DNA of 64,000 nt from DSNY01 sp016861185 (GTDB lineage: Bacteria; Pseudomonadota; Gammaproteobacteria; Burkholderiales; Burkholderiaceae_F): assembly GCA_030263275.1 (NCBI GenBank), contig SZOR01000004.1, forward strand, positions 28,170 to 92,169, read 5' to 3'. Made by a program: the position numbers and the translations under genes. Below are positions 42,220-52,122 of this stretch, one piece after another. The notes under the pieces are model-generated. The model ran no database searches and was not told the origin of the DNA. It saw only the letters and a program-made list of their open reading frames with translations. Within the stretch, counting starts at the first letter, position 1. Each line of letters begins with the position of its first letter.

Positions 42220-42972
42220 ATGCCCGCTCGGCGGTTCCTCGCGCTCGCGCTCGCGCTGTCGTGGCTCGCGTGGCTGCCGGCAACGTTGATCGCCGGCGGC
42301 GCGACCGCGATGCCGGGCCGCGTGCTGCACTGGGTCGGCGGTGCGGGGCCGCTGCTCGCGCTGATCGTCGCGCTCGCGCGCAGCAGTTCCGAGCGCGCGC
42401 TGTTCGTCGCGCGGCTGCGCGTCGCACCGCTGGCGTCGCGCTACGGATTGGCCGCCTTGCTGCTGCCGATCGCTTTCGGTGCAGCGGCGTGGGCGGCGCA
42501 GACCGCGTTGACCGGTCGTCCGCCCGCCTGGCCCGCGCCGGGCCAAGTGGCCGCGCTTGCGCCCCTGCTGCTGTTCGGCCCGCTCGTCGAGGAAGCCGCC
42601 TGGCGCGGTTACGCGCTGCCGCAGCTCCTGGAGTCGCACGCGCCGCTCGCGGCCGGGCTGGCCGTCGGCGCCGCGTGGGCACTCTGGCATCTGCCGCTGT
42701 TCTTCATCGAAGGGACCTACCAGGCCGGGCTCGGCATCGCGTCGGCCGACGCCGCGCTGTTCTTCGGCGCGCTGCTCATCGACGCGGTCGTGCTGACCTG
42801 GCTCGTCCTGCGCACGCGCAGCCTATGGAGCGCGGTCGCGTATCACTGGACGGCCAACCTCGTCGGCGAAGCGCTCGACCTGCCGTTCGAGGCCGCGCTC
42901 GTGCGCACGGCGCTCGCGCTGCTGTTCGCCGTCGTGCTGGTCGCGCGCGGCGCGCTGCGGTCTCACTCGTAG
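42220..42972 (+). CDS. CPBP-family intramembrane metalloprotease
   Basis: A 250-residue CAAX-protease/bacteriocin-processing (Abi, CPBP) membrane protein with about seven helices. The catalytic glutamate pair is in E-E-A-A-W-R-G-Y, and the metal-binding histidine in A-L-W-H-L-P-L-F. A late H-W-T-A-N-L is the third motif. Substrates of bacterial members are mostly unknown. It stands alone, divergent from ppx, and its last 10 bases overlap the end of the convergent deacylase gene. Confidence 0.87.
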   Translation: MPARRFLALALALSWLAWLPATLIAGGATAMPGRVLHWVGGAGPLLALIVALARSSSERALFVARLRVAPLASRYGLAALLLPIAFGAAAWAAQTALTGRPPAWPAPGQVAALAPLLLFGPLVEEAAWRGYALPQLLESHAPLAAGLAVGAAWALWHLPLFFIEGTYQAGLGIASADAALFFGALLIDAVVLTWLVLRTRSLWSAVAYHWTANLVGEALDLPFEAALVRTALALLFAVVLVARGALRSHS

Positions 42973-43913
42973 CGGCCGAGCCGCACCATCGTCGTGCCGG
43001 GCTTCAGGTGCTTCAGCGAAGGCATCACCAGTACGGTGTCGTCGTACGGCGCGGTCCACACCGTGTCGCCGTCGTACGCGATCGGCGTGCCGGCCTTTTC
43101 GATCACTTCGAGTCCTGTGTAGCGGCCGGCGAAGCGGAAGTCCATCGACTTCGCGACGACCGGTTCGGTGACGCGGATCAGGCGTTGCCGCGGCGGCGGC
43201 TCGATGCGCAGCCGAGGTTTCGCCCACTCCGCATCGACCGCACCGGCGGCCATCAGGAAGCGCAGCGTCGTGTCGATCGCGACGTCGACCGCGCGCCGTT
43301 CCCAGTGCTGGCCGCACTCGATCAGCAGCGCGTTCTTCGCGCTCGCCGGATCGCCGAAGCCACCGCGGTCGCGCATCCGCAATCCGGCGGGGTGGCCGGT
43401 ATCGATCAGCAGATCCGCCGGCACGCCGAGCCGGCGCGCGAAGTCTGCCCCCTTGTCGATCATCCCGCACACCATGATCGGCCGGCACGGCTCGTGCATC
43501 GAATGGATGTCGAGCAGGAAGTCCGCCGCGTCGACGAACGGCCGCAGCTCGCGCGCGCGCCGCAGCTCGGCCGAATCGCGCGCGCCGAGGAGCACGTCGT
43601 CGGCCCACACGCGGTTGTAGTCCTCGTCGATGAAGCGCGACGCGTCCGGATCGTCGAAGTCGAAGCGCGCGTACGCGGCGACGTTCGCGAACGCGAGCGT
43701 GAGCTTGCCGCGCGCCGGCGCCACCCCCGCGCGGAACAGGTACTCGAGCGCGAGCGCGCCGCAGAACTCGTTTCCGTGGGTCAGCGCCTGCACCATCACG
43801 TTCAGGCCCGGCTTGCCGGAATCGAGTACGTGCACGTAGTCGACGCCCGTGTTGGACGCCTTGAACGGCGTGATGTCGGGCGGCTGGATCTCGATCGGGT
43901 GGTGTTCGGGCAT
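42963..43913 (-). CDS. M14-type succinylglutamate desuccinylase/aspartoacylase family hydrolase
   Basis: A 316-residue zinc carboxypeptidase-fold amidohydrolase. The zinc motif H-x2-E is in L-T-H-G-N-E-F (His46, Glu49), and a third zinc histidine is in D-I-H-S-M-H. Members cut acyl groups from N-acyl amino acids (N-succinylglutamate, N-acetylaspartate). The ATG at 43913 gives the expected N-terminus. It is last in the leftward importer operon, 11 bases after the N-formylglutamate amidohydrolase-like gene, so both probably act on imported or related N-acyl amino acids. No astABD genes accompany it. Confidence 0.87.
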   Translation of the reverse strand: MPEHHPIEIQPPDITPFKASNTGVDYVHVLDSGKPGLNVMVQALTHGNEFCGALALEYLFRAGVAPARGKLTLAFANVAAYARFDFDDPDASRFIDEDYNRVWADDVLLGARDSAELRRARELRPFVDAADFLLDIHSMHEPCRPIMVCGMIDKGADFARRLGVPADLLIDTGHPAGLRMRDRGGFGDPASAKNALLIECGQHWERRAVDVAIDTTLRFLMAAGAVDAEWAKPRLRIEPPPRQRLIRVTEPVVAKSMDFRFAGRYTGLEVIEKAGTPIAYDGDTVWTAPYDDTVLVMPSLKHLKPGTTMVRLGRYE

Positions 43914-43924
43914 GTCGTGGTCCT

Positions 43925-44788
43925 TCAGGTGGCTTTTCGCGCTGCGGCCGCGCACCGCTGCGCGTAGTCGGCGATCGACTCGGCGAGCGTCGCAAGGTTC
44001 TTCTGCAGGGTCGCGAACCCGTCGTGCTTCTTTCGTGTCGCCTCGTCCATGTACAGCCGCTTGTTGATCTCGACCTGCAGGCTGTGGCGGCCGCGCGCGG
44101 GATCCGAGTACGCGCGCACGAGTTCCACGCCTTTGTACGGGTCGTTGACTTTGACCTCGTAGCCCATCGCGGCGAGCGTGGCGCGGACGAACTCGGTGAA
44201 CTCAGGATTGCAGCTCGTGCCGTCGCGGTCGCCGAGCACGAAGTCGGCGCGCGGCTTGCCTGCGCCGCCTTCGCCCTGCTTGCCGCCGACTGCCGGCATC
44301 GAATGGCAGTTGACGTGATAGACGACGCCGAAGCGCGCGTGCGTGGCGTCGATCAGTTCGCGCAACGCCGCGTGGTATGGCGCGTGGCAGCGCTCGATGC
44401 GGCCGAGCACCTCGTCGACCTTGAGCTTGCGCGCGTAGATCGCGCGGCCGTCGTCGAGCGTGCGCCAGACGATCGCCTTGCCGATCTTTGCCTTGCCGCT
44501 CGGTGCGTATTCGTGCGGCCATCGCCCACCTTCGATCAGCTCCAGATCGACGTCGCCGCGATGCCGGTTCGGATCGAGATAGGTGCGCGGAAAACGCGCC
44601 GCCAGCAGCGGCACGCCGAGCTCGGTCGCCGGCAGGTACAACTCGTCGACGTAGCAGTCCTCGCCGTCGCGCAGGTCGAACTCGCTGACCGCAGCGTCGA
44701 AGTCCGCGGGAAACTCGCGGCCCGAGTGCGGCGAGTCGAGCACCAGCGGAACGGCGGGCGCGGAGCCGTGAATCCGAAGCATCTTCAA
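43925..44788 (-). CDS. N-formylglutamate amidohydrolase family protein
   Basis: A 287-residue FGase (HutG-type) protein. Characteristic stretches are L-V-L-D-S-P-H-S-G-R-E-F-P, D-C-Y-V-D-E-L-Y, F-P-R-T-Y-L-D-P-N-R-H-R-G-D-V-D, and N-C-H-S-M-P-A-V. The last two carry the candidate metal ligands. HutG releases formate and glutamate from N-formylglutamate in histidine degradation, but no other hut gene is near. Here the gene follows a dipeptide-type ABC importer and precedes a second deacylase, which points to use of a formylated or acylated amino acid or peptide. Starts with M-K-M-L-R-I. Confidence 0.88.
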   Translation of the reverse strand: MKMLRIHGSAPAVPLVLDSPHSGREFPADFDAAVSEFDLRDGEDCYVDELYLPATELGVPLLAARFPRTYLDPNRHRGDVDLELIEGGRWPHEYAPSGKAKIGKAIVWRTLDDGRAIYARKLKVDEVLGRIERCHAPYHAALRELIDATHARFGVVYHVNCHSMPAVGGKQGEGGAGKPRADFVLGDRDGTSCNPEFTEFVRATLAAMGYEVKVNDPYKGVELVRAYSDPARGRHSLQVEINKRLYMDEATRKKHDGFATLQKNLATLAESIADYAQRCAAAARKAT

Positions 44789-44813
44789 CTCGATACGTGA
44801 AAGGCCGATTCAA

Positions 44814-44885
44814 CCACCGAGACACGGAGAGCACAGAGAATTTCTCAGTGTCTTTCCTCGGCGATCTCTGTGTCTCTGTGGTGAA
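44814..44885. repeat. Palindromic repeat family B, copy 1
   Basis: Fills the gap between dppF and the FGase gene. The left arm is CACCGAGACACGGAGAGCAC and the right arm TCTCTGTGTCTCTGTGGTG, which are imperfect reverse complements around a ~30-base middle. The same arms occur at 53130-53193 and, more diverged, at 46852-46949. Confidence 0.8.
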
Positions 44886-45738
44886 TTCTTCCGTCACTCA
44901 TTCAAGTGGCAGGCCGACCACCGCCCCGGCGCGATCTCGCGCAGCGCAGGCGCCTCGCTCGAACAGCGCGGCATCGCGTGCGGGCAGCGCGGGTGAAAAT
45001 GGCAGCCCGAAGGCGGCGCCAGCGGCGAAGGGATTTCGCCCTTGATCGGCACGTAGGTTCTGCGCTTGCGGTCGAGCCGCGGCACTTCGGCGAGCAGCGC
45101 CTGCGTGTACGGGTGGTTCGGCTGCGCGAACAATCCTTCGGTCGGCGCAATCTCGACGACGCGGCCAAGATACATCACGACCACGCGGTTCGACAGATGC
45201 CGCACGACGCCCAGATCGTGGCTGATGAAGAGGTAGGTGAGGCCGAGGCTTTCGCGCAGATCCATGAACAGGTTCAGCACCTGCGCCTGGATCGAGACGT
45301 CGAGCGCGGCGACCGCCTCGTCGCACACGAGGAACTCGGGCCTGACCGCCAGCGCGCGCGCGATGCCGATGCGCGCGCGCTGTCCGCCCGAAAACTGGTG
45401 CGGGTAGCGCCGGCGATAGGCCGGATCGAGCCCGACGCGCACGAGCAGGTCGGCCACGTAGTCCGCGACGTCCGCCTTGCCGACGATGCCGTGCACGCGC
45501 GGCGCTTCGCCGACGATCTCCTCGACGCGCATCCGCGGGTTCAGCGAAGCGAACGGATCCTGGAAGATCATCTGAATGGGCGGCCGCTTGCCGCCTGCGC
45601 TGGCCACGGACGTTCCGCGATAAAGCGCTTCGCCCTCGCTCGGCTCGTACAGCCCGCAGCCGAGCCGCCCCAGCGTGCTCTTGCCGCAGCCCGATTCGCC
45701 GACGAGTCCGACCACTTCGCCCTGAGCGACCGCGAAGC

Positions 45739-46845
<1,107 letters not shown>

Positions 46846-46851
46846 GGGATT

Positions 46852-46949
46852 AACCGAGCGAACGCGGAGACGCGGAGAGCGCAGAGAAGCGCGGAGAAAG
46901 AAGAGTCTCTCTGCGTTTCTCCGTGCCCTCTGCGTCCCTGCGTTCGCTC
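46852..46949. repeat. Palindromic repeat family B, copy 2
   Basis: Occupies the whole gap between dppC and dppD. Arms GAGCGAACGCGGAGACGCGG and TCTGCGTCCCTGCGTTCGCTC are imperfect reverse complements. Internal CGGAGAGCGCAGAGAA and TTTCTCCGTGCCCTCTGCG echo the CGGAGA/ACAGAGA units of copies 1 and 3. Its edge overlaps the dppC stop codon. Confidence 0.75.
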
Positions 46950-47847
46950 ACTTCGCCAACCTCGGATTCAGCACGTCGCGCAACTGGTCGCCGACCAGGT
47001 TGATCGCGAGGATGGTCAACAGCAGCGCGATGCCGGGATAGACGCTGATCCAGTACTTGCCGCTCAGCAGGTACTCGTAGCCGTTGGCGATCAGCAGGCC
47101 CAACGAAGGTTCGGTCGTCGGCAGTCCGAGGCCGAGGAAGGACAGCGTGGCTTCGAGCGCGATCGCGTGCGCGACCTGCACGGTGCCGACGACGATCAGC
47201 GGCGGCAGGCTGTTCGGCAGCAGATGACGCAGCACGATGCGCGCGTTCGACAGCCCGAGCGCGCGTGCCGCCTCGACGTATTCCTTGCTGCGCTCGACCA
47301 GCGCGGCCGAGCGCGCGGTGCGCGCGTAGTAAGCCCACTGCACGGCGACCAGCGCGATGATGATCTTGTCGACTCCCTTGCCGAGCACCGCGAGCAGGAT
47401 CAGCGCGACCAGGATCGCCGGAAAGCCGAGCTGGATGTCGACGATGCGCATCAGCACCTGCTCGAAGCGCCCGCCGGCGTATGCAGCCAGCACGCCCAGC
47501 ACGCTGCCGATCGTCAGCGCGATCGCACCGCTCGCCACGCCGACGTACAGCGATACGCGCAGCCCGTAGAGGATCGCCGACAGCATGTCGCGCCCCTGGC
47601 CATCAGTGCCGAGCAGATAGGTCATCTGACCGCTGCCGGCGCGCTCTCCCGGCGGCAGCCGCGCATCGAGCAGGTCGAGCTTGCCGAGGTCGTACGGGTT
47701 CTGCGGCGCGATCCACGGCGCGAACAGCGCAATTGCGATCACCGCGACGAGCATCGCGAGGCCCGCGAGCGCGAGCCGGCTGTCGGCGAACTCGCGCGCG
47801 AAGCGGGTAAACGGCGACTGTTCGGGCGGGGCGGCCAAGGCACTCAT
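46948..47847 (-). CDS. dppC: Dipeptide-type ABC transporter permease (DppC-like)
   Basis: A 299-residue inner-membrane permease with about six helices. It has the N-terminal cytoplasmic segment and first helix typical of DppC. After the first periplasmic part comes L-L-G-T-D-x-Q-G-R-D-M-L-S. The coupling motif is E-A-A-R-A-L-G-L-S-N-A-R-I-V-L-R-H-L-L-P-N, and E-A-T-L-S-F-L-G-L-G is near the end. It forms the channel with DppB. Gaps to both neighbours (dppB 112 bases, dppD 102) are filled by palindromic repeats. Confidence 0.93.
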   Translation of the reverse strand: MSALAAPPEQSPFTRFAREFADSRLALAGLAMLVAVIAIALFAPWIAPQNPYDLGKLDLLDARLPPGERAGSGQMTYLLGTDGQGRDMLSAILYGLRVSLYVGVASGAIALTIGSVLGVLAAYAGGRFEQVLMRIVDIQLGFPAILVALILLAVLGKGVDKIIIALVAVQWAYYARTARSAALVERSKEYVEAARALGLSNARIVLRHLLPNSLPPLIVVGTVQVAHAIALEATLSFLGLGLPTTEPSLGLLIANGYEYLLSGKYWISVYPGIALLLTILAINLVGDQLRDVLNPRLAK

Positions 47848-47866
47848 GCGACGCGCTCCTGCGCCG

Positions 47867-47946
47867 ACCCCTCTCCCCGCGCGCGGGGAGAAGGAGCGTG
47901 TTCCCCCTCGCCCCCCGACAGGGGGGAGAGGGTTGGGGTGAGGGGG
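47867..47946. repeat. Palindromic repeat C between dppB and dppC
   Basis: Two hairpins in tandem: CTCCCCGCGC / GCGCGGGGAG near 47871-47890 and CCCCCC-GACA-GGGGGG near 47910-47926. They are flanked by CCCCTCTCC and GGTTGGGGTGAGGGG. This G/C-rich layout resembles intergenic elements I know from many proteobacterial genomes, but I cannot assign a named family without a search. Confidence 0.7.
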
Positions 47947-47959
47947 CCCGCCACGAAGC

Positions 47960-48934
47960 TCACTTCTGCTCCCCCAACCTCACCCGCGGATCGAGCGCCG
48001 AATACAGCAGGTCGACCACGAGGTTGATCAGGATGAACATGAACACGATCAGCAGCAGGTAGGCGACGACCACGGGGCGGTCGAGCTGGAAGATCGAATC
48101 GATCACCAGCTTGCCCATGCCCGGCCACGCGAAGATCGTTTCGGTGACGACGGCGAACGCGATCACCGAACCGAGCTCCAGCCCGATCACGGTGACGAGC
48201 GGGATCAGGATGTTCTTCAACAGGTGCACGCCGATCACGCGCGACTTCGGCAGTCCCTTTGCGCGCGCGAACTTGATGTAGTCGAGCAGCGACTGCTCGC
48301 GCACCTGCGCGCGCGTCAACCGGATGATCAGCGAGAGCTTGAACAGCGCCAGGTTGATCGCCGGCAGCAGCGCGTACTTCAGTCCGTCCCAATGGAGGAT
48401 CGAAAGCTGCAGCCCGAGGAACTCGACCGTCGGCCCGCGCCCCGTCGAAGGCAGCCAGCCCAGTTGCACCGCGAACACCAGGATCAGGATCAGCCCGACC
48501 CAGAAGGTCGGCAGCGAAAAGCCGAGGATCGATCCGGCCATGATTGTCTTGCTGACCCAGCTCTGCGGCTTCAGCCCCGCGTACAGTCCGAGCGGCACGC
48601 CGAGCGCGACCGAAATCAGCATCGCGAGGAAGGCCAGCTCGAGCGTGGCCGGCATGCGCTCGACGATCACCTCGATCGCCGAACGGCCGAACACGAAGCT
48701 CGTTCCCAGCTCACCGGTGAAGGCGCCCTTGAGGAACACCCAGTACTGCTCGACGATCGGCTTGTCGAGCCCGAGCGCGGCGGCGGCGCGCGCCTTTTCG
48801 ACTTCGTCGGCGACCGGATTGACGAGGATCTCGACTGGATCGCCGACCACGTACAGCCCGAAGAAGACGAGCAGCGACGTGATCGCCAGCACCAGCAGCG
48901 TCTGCACGAGGCGGCGGAGGACGTAGACGGTCAT
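47960..48934 (-). CDS. dppB: Dipeptide-type ABC transporter permease (DppB-like)
   Basis: A 324-residue permease with about six helices. It begins V-L-R-R-L-V-Q-T-L-L-V-L as DppB proteins do, with the periplasmic loop D-P-V-E-I-L-V after helix 1. The coupling motif is Y-I-K-F-A-R-A-K-G-L-P-K-S-R-V-I-G-V-H-L-L-K-N, and V-E-T-x-F-A-W-P-G-M-G appears as V-T-E-T-I-F-A-W-P-G-M-G. The ATG at 48934 is preferred over an ATG at 48964 for its normal N-terminus. It lies 98 bases after the binding-protein gene. Confidence 0.94.
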   Translation of the reverse strand: MTVYVLRRLVQTLLVLAITSLLVFFGLYVVGDPVEILVNPVADEVEKARAAAALGLDKPIVEQYWVFLKGAFTGELGTSFVFGRSAIEVIVERMPATLELAFLAMLISVALGVPLGLYAGLKPQSWVSKTIMAGSILGFSLPTFWVGLILILVFAVQLGWLPSTGRGPTVEFLGLQLSILHWDGLKYALLPAINLALFKLSLIIRLTRAQVREQSLLDYIKFARAKGLPKSRVIGVHLLKNILIPLVTVIGLELGSVIAFAVVTETIFAWPGMGKLVIDSIFQLDRPVVVAYLLLIVFMFILINLVVDLLYSALDPRVRLGEQK

Positions 48935-49032
48935 CGGAACAGCGGGCGCGGCCCTTGCTGGCACGAGGGGCCTTCCCGGGCCCCCGTATCCCCGCGCAGC
49001 GTCGACTACGGATTAACGATCACCGATCGCGA

Positions 49033-50604
49033 TCACTTCGCGGGCCTGACCTCGAACGCGTAGGTGTACTGGTCCGCGCGGCCGGTGTAGGCGAGGCCCT
49101 TGCGCAGCGCCCAGCTCGACACCTCGTAGTGCACGGGGACGATCGCCTGCAGTTCGCCGATCGCCTTGTCGCTGGCGGCGGCGAGCATCAGGTTGCGCTT
49201 GGTGTCGTCGATGTTGGTCATCGCCGTCAGGATCAGCGCGTCCACACCGTCGTCCGAGAAGCGCCCGCGGTTGGCCTGCCCCATGCCCGTTTGCGGGCTG
49301 AACGTGCCGATCAGCGCGCGCAGTGGCGAAGAGGTTTCGCCGGTCTCCGCGCCCCATCCGGCGAGGAAGAAGCTGAACTCGAGCTTGCCTGCGCGCGAGA
49401 AGAACACGTTGCTCGGCATCGCCTCGAGCTTGGTGTCGATGCCGGCGCGCGTCAGGAACTGCGCGATCGCCTGCGCGACCTTCTCGTCGTTGATGTAGCG
49501 GTTGTTCGGCGAGTGCAGCGTGAGCGCGAAGCCGTTCGGATAACCGGCGTCGGCCAGCAGCTTCTTCGCCGCCTCCTGATTCACCTTCGGTGCGACGAGC
49601 TTCTTGCTCGTTCCCGGGAAGAAGTCGGGCAGAAGCTGGCCGGCCGGCTGCGCCTGTCCCTCCATGATCCGCGAGACGATCGCGTCGCGGTCGATCGCGA
49701 GCGAGATCGCCTTGCGCACGCGCACGTCCTTCAGCGGGTTCTTCTCCAGCGGCTTGCCGGACTTGTCGAACAGGTACGGCGACTTGTCGCGGTCGCTGTC
49801 CATGTGCAGATAAATCAGCCGGTTCGACACCGCCGACGCCACCGTCACGCGCGCGTCCTTCGCGAGCCGCGCGATGTCCGCGGTCGGCACCGCTTCGATC
49901 ATCTGCACGTCGCCCGCGAGCAGCGCCGCCACGCGCGCCGGCGCGTTGCTGATCATCCGCAGCCGCACGGTCTTCCAGTGCGGCTTCGGTCCCCAGTAGC
50001 CGTCGTTGCGTTCGAGCACGACGCGGTCGCCGGCGACGTATTCCTTGAACTTGTACGGGCCGGTGCCGATCATCGCCTTGCCCGAATTGAAGTCGTCGGT
50101 CTTGGCCGCCTCCGCGATGCGCTTGGGCACGATGCGGATCGCGACCAGATCGTTCGGCAGCAGCGGATGCGGCCGCGCGGTCTTGAAGCGCAGCGTCAGC
50201 TTGTCGGGCGCGCTCACGTCGGTGATCGGCCGCGTGTAGGTCGCGAACGACGCCGGGCTGTTGGGTACGTTGGGGATGCGCTTGATCGTCGCGATCACGT
50301 CCTCGGCGGTGAACTCGCCGCCGTCGTGCCACTTGACGCCCTTACGCAGCTTGAACTCCCAGGTCGTGTCGTCGAGCGCCTTCCACGACTCGGCCAGCCC
50401 GGGCTTCAGCTGCTCTTTCGCGTCCTTGTGGACGAGCTTGTCGAAGACGTGATCGGCGACGTTGTTGTTCGGCGTCAGGTTGTGGAAATGCGGGTCGAGC
50501 GCGGTCACCGGCGTGGACAGCCCGACGACCAGCTCCTGCGCGCCGGCACTGCCGACGGCGAGCAGCGCGGCGGCGAGCGCGCAAACGTAGCGGGGCAGCT
50601 TCAT
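49033..50604 (-). CDS. dppA: Peptide-type ABC transporter substrate-binding protein
   Basis: A 523-residue periplasmic SBP_bac_5 protein that captures the ligand for the DppBCDF-like importer. Residues 1-23 are a signal peptide ending A-G-A before Gln. Family landmarks include T-A-L-D-P-H, the W-E-F-K-L-R-K-G-V-K-W-H-D-G signature near residue 80, and G-T-G-P-Y-K-F. The ATG at 50604 has GGAGGAGAACC just before it. The ligand cannot be read from sequence; family members bind di- and oligopeptides, glutathione, nickel chelates or opines. First gene of the operon. Confidence 0.93.
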   Translation of the reverse strand: MKLPRYVCALAAALLAVGSAGAQELVVGLSTPVTALDPHFHNLTPNNNVADHVFDKLVHKDAKEQLKPGLAESWKALDDTTWEFKLRKGVKWHDGGEFTAEDVIATIKRIPNVPNSPASFATYTRPITDVSAPDKLTLRFKTARPHPLLPNDLVAIRIVPKRIAEAAKTDDFNSGKAMIGTGPYKFKEYVAGDRVVLERNDGYWGPKPHWKTVRLRMISNAPARVAALLAGDVQMIEAVPTADIARLAKDARVTVASAVSNRLIYLHMDSDRDKSPYLFDKSGKPLEKNPLKDVRVRKAISLAIDRDAIVSRIMEGQAQPAGQLLPDFFPGTSKKLVAPKVNQEAAKKLLADAGYPNGFALTLHSPNNRYINDEKVAQAIAQFLTRAGIDTKLEAMPSNVFFSRAGKLEFSFFLAGWGAETGETSSPLRALIGTFSPQTGMGQANRGRFSDDGVDALILTAMTNIDDTKRNLMLAAASDKAIGELQAIVPVHYEVSSWALRKGLAYTGRADQYTYAFEVRPAK

Positions 50605-50717
50605 GGTTCTCCTCCGAGCCTCGATGGCGGCGCAAGGATAAGCCAAGCGCCGGCGCGCGTACCTCCGATGGGCGACTTTGACCCAGCGCAGATCGAAGCG
50701 GCGCCGGCTCGCGCACG

Positions 50718-51158
50718 ATGCGAGCCATGGAACGACCGACCGCTCCGATGGACATCGACCCGCAGGACAGCGGCGCGCTGCGCCGCCGCGCGCGGCTCGC
50801 CACCCCGCGGCTCACGCGCGAGCTGAAGACGATCCACGCGATGCTCAGAATCTGGTGCCGCGACCGGCACGGCATGCGCGGCGCGCTGTGCGTCGAATGC
50901 CAGGAGTTCATGACGTACGCGACCCGGCGGCTCGCCGGCTGTCCGTATGGTGCGGACAAGCCCACCTGCAGCAACTGCCGGATCCATTGCTACGGACCGC
51001 AGGAGCGCGAGCACGTGAAGGTCGTCATGCGCTACGCCGGCCCGCGCATGCTCGCGCGGCACCCGTGGCTCGCGATCGCGCACCTGCTCGACGGGCGTCG
51101 CCCCGCGCCGCCCAAGCCGCGCGCCAAACCTGCCTGCGAATCCGCGCAGGGCGGCTGA
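50718..51158 (+). CDS. YgbA-family (nitrous oxide-stimulated promoter family) protein
   Basis: A 146-residue cysteine-rich protein of the YgbA_NO family. Seven cysteines cluster as C47, C58-x2-C61, C75, C84-x2-C87 and C91 around R-L-A-G-C-P-Y-G and C-x2-C-x3-C-Y. That layout suggests a metal or iron-sulfur site. In enterobacteria the gene is induced by nitric oxide through NsrR and its product supports growth under nitrosative stress; no regulator site is evident here. Alternative starts are ATGs at 50727 and 50748. Divergent from dppA with 113 bases between. Confidence 0.85.
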   Translation: MRAMERPTAPMDIDPQDSGALRRRARLATPRLTRELKTIHAMLRIWCRDRHGMRGALCVECQEFMTYATRRLAGCPYGADKPTCSNCRIHCYGPQEREHVKVVMRYAGPRMLARHPWLAIAHLLDGRRPAPPKPRAKPACESAQGG

Positions 51159-51293
51159 ATCCTTCCTGCCCTGCGGCATCCCGACGGGCCACAGCGGCGG
51201 GCTTGTCAGCTTCGTCGTCTAACTTGGTCCGGACGGCCGCGACCTCGGCCGCCCGGCGCGCTGACGGGCGCCGCGACAAGAAGGAGGTGAAGG

Positions 51294-52115
51294 ATGGACC
51301 TGCGATACGACTGCCGAACGGCAGCATCCGCGCCGCACGGCGGCGCGATTCGCCGCGCGTGCCTTGCGGTCGTGGCCGCCGCGGGGCTCGCTTCGACCGG
51401 CTGCGCAATGCATACCTACGTCGCGCTGACGCCCGGCGAAGGGATACGCGACGTCACGCTTCCGGGCGGCGGCTTGGCGACGATACGGGTGTCGAGCAAC
51501 GAGCAGATCGTCGGCCTGGCCTACGAACAGCGCACCGACCGGCTTTTTGCGCGCGAGATCCCGGGGACGCGCCTCGTCGAAATCGAACGTGCGAGCGGCG
51601 CGACGGTCAGGACGTTTTCGGCGCAGCAGGTGACGCCGGGATGCGGTGGTCTCCTGACGAACGTCGAGCTGCCGAACATCGCCTGCGGGCTGGCGATGCG
51701 CTGGTCGGACCGCCACCTCTTCCTCGATCATCCGAACGGCAATCCGATCACCGAGTTGGACGTCGACGGGCGCTTCGTCCGCCACATCATGCTGCAGAAG
51801 CCGGGCGGGCCGATTGGCGGCCTGGGCTACGACCAGCGCAACGATCGCCTGTACGTGCTGTACATCGTCAGCGAAACCGTCGCCGAAGTGGACCTCAACG
51901 GCGCCGAGATCCGGCGGTTCCGCCCGCAGGCGCCGATCCAGCCGCAAGGGCTCGACGTGAGCACCGCGCGACGCGAGTTGTACATCCCGCTGGTCAACGG
52001 CAACGCGATCGGAGTGTTCGATCTAAGCGGAGCGCTGATCGAACAGCACCCGCTGCAGCGTGCCGGCGTGGCCGGCGGCGTCGGCGCCGGCACGCGGCCC
52101 TGGTGGCGGCGCTAG
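51294..52115 (+). CDS. Putative lipoprotein with beta-propeller-like repeats
   Basis: A 273-residue exported protein I cannot name. A signal segment ends at A-S-T-G-C (Cys37), a weak lipobox. The mature part has recurring blocks of the type I-G-G-L-G-Y-D-Q-R-N-D-R-L-Y-V-L, I-V-G-L-A-Y-E-Q-R-T-D-R-L-F and G-L-D-V-S-T-A-R-R-E-L-Y-I, spaced as blades of a YncE-like beta-propeller. Likely periplasmic or outer-membrane. A good AAGGAGG ribosome site precedes the ATG. It stands alone and converges with ftsY 7 bases away. Confidence 0.65.
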   Translation: MDLRYDCRTAASAPHGGAIRRACLAVVAAAGLASTGCAMHTYVALTPGEGIRDVTLPGGGLATIRVSSNEQIVGLAYEQRTDRLFAREIPGTRLVEIERASGATVRTFSAQQVTPGCGGLLTNVELPNIACGLAMRWSDRHLFLDHPNGNPITELDVDGRFVRHIMLQKPGGPIGGLGYDQRNDRLYVLYIVSETVAEVDLNGAEIRRFRPQAPIQPQGLDVSTARRELYIPLVNGNAIGVFDLSGALIEQHPLQRAGVAGGVGAGTRPWWRR

Positions 52116-52122
52116 CGCGGCT

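Noticed and set aside
42963..44788. Assignment of the two hydrolases as HutG and AstE proper
   Set aside because: Neither histidine degradation nor arginine succinyltransferase genes occur nearby; family membership is clear but pathway names would overstate the evidence.
50605..50717. TTGAC...GATCGAAG between dppA and the YgbA-family gene as an FNR/DNR box
   Set aside because: The half-sites do not have the right spacing or symmetry for TTGAT-N4-ATCAA.
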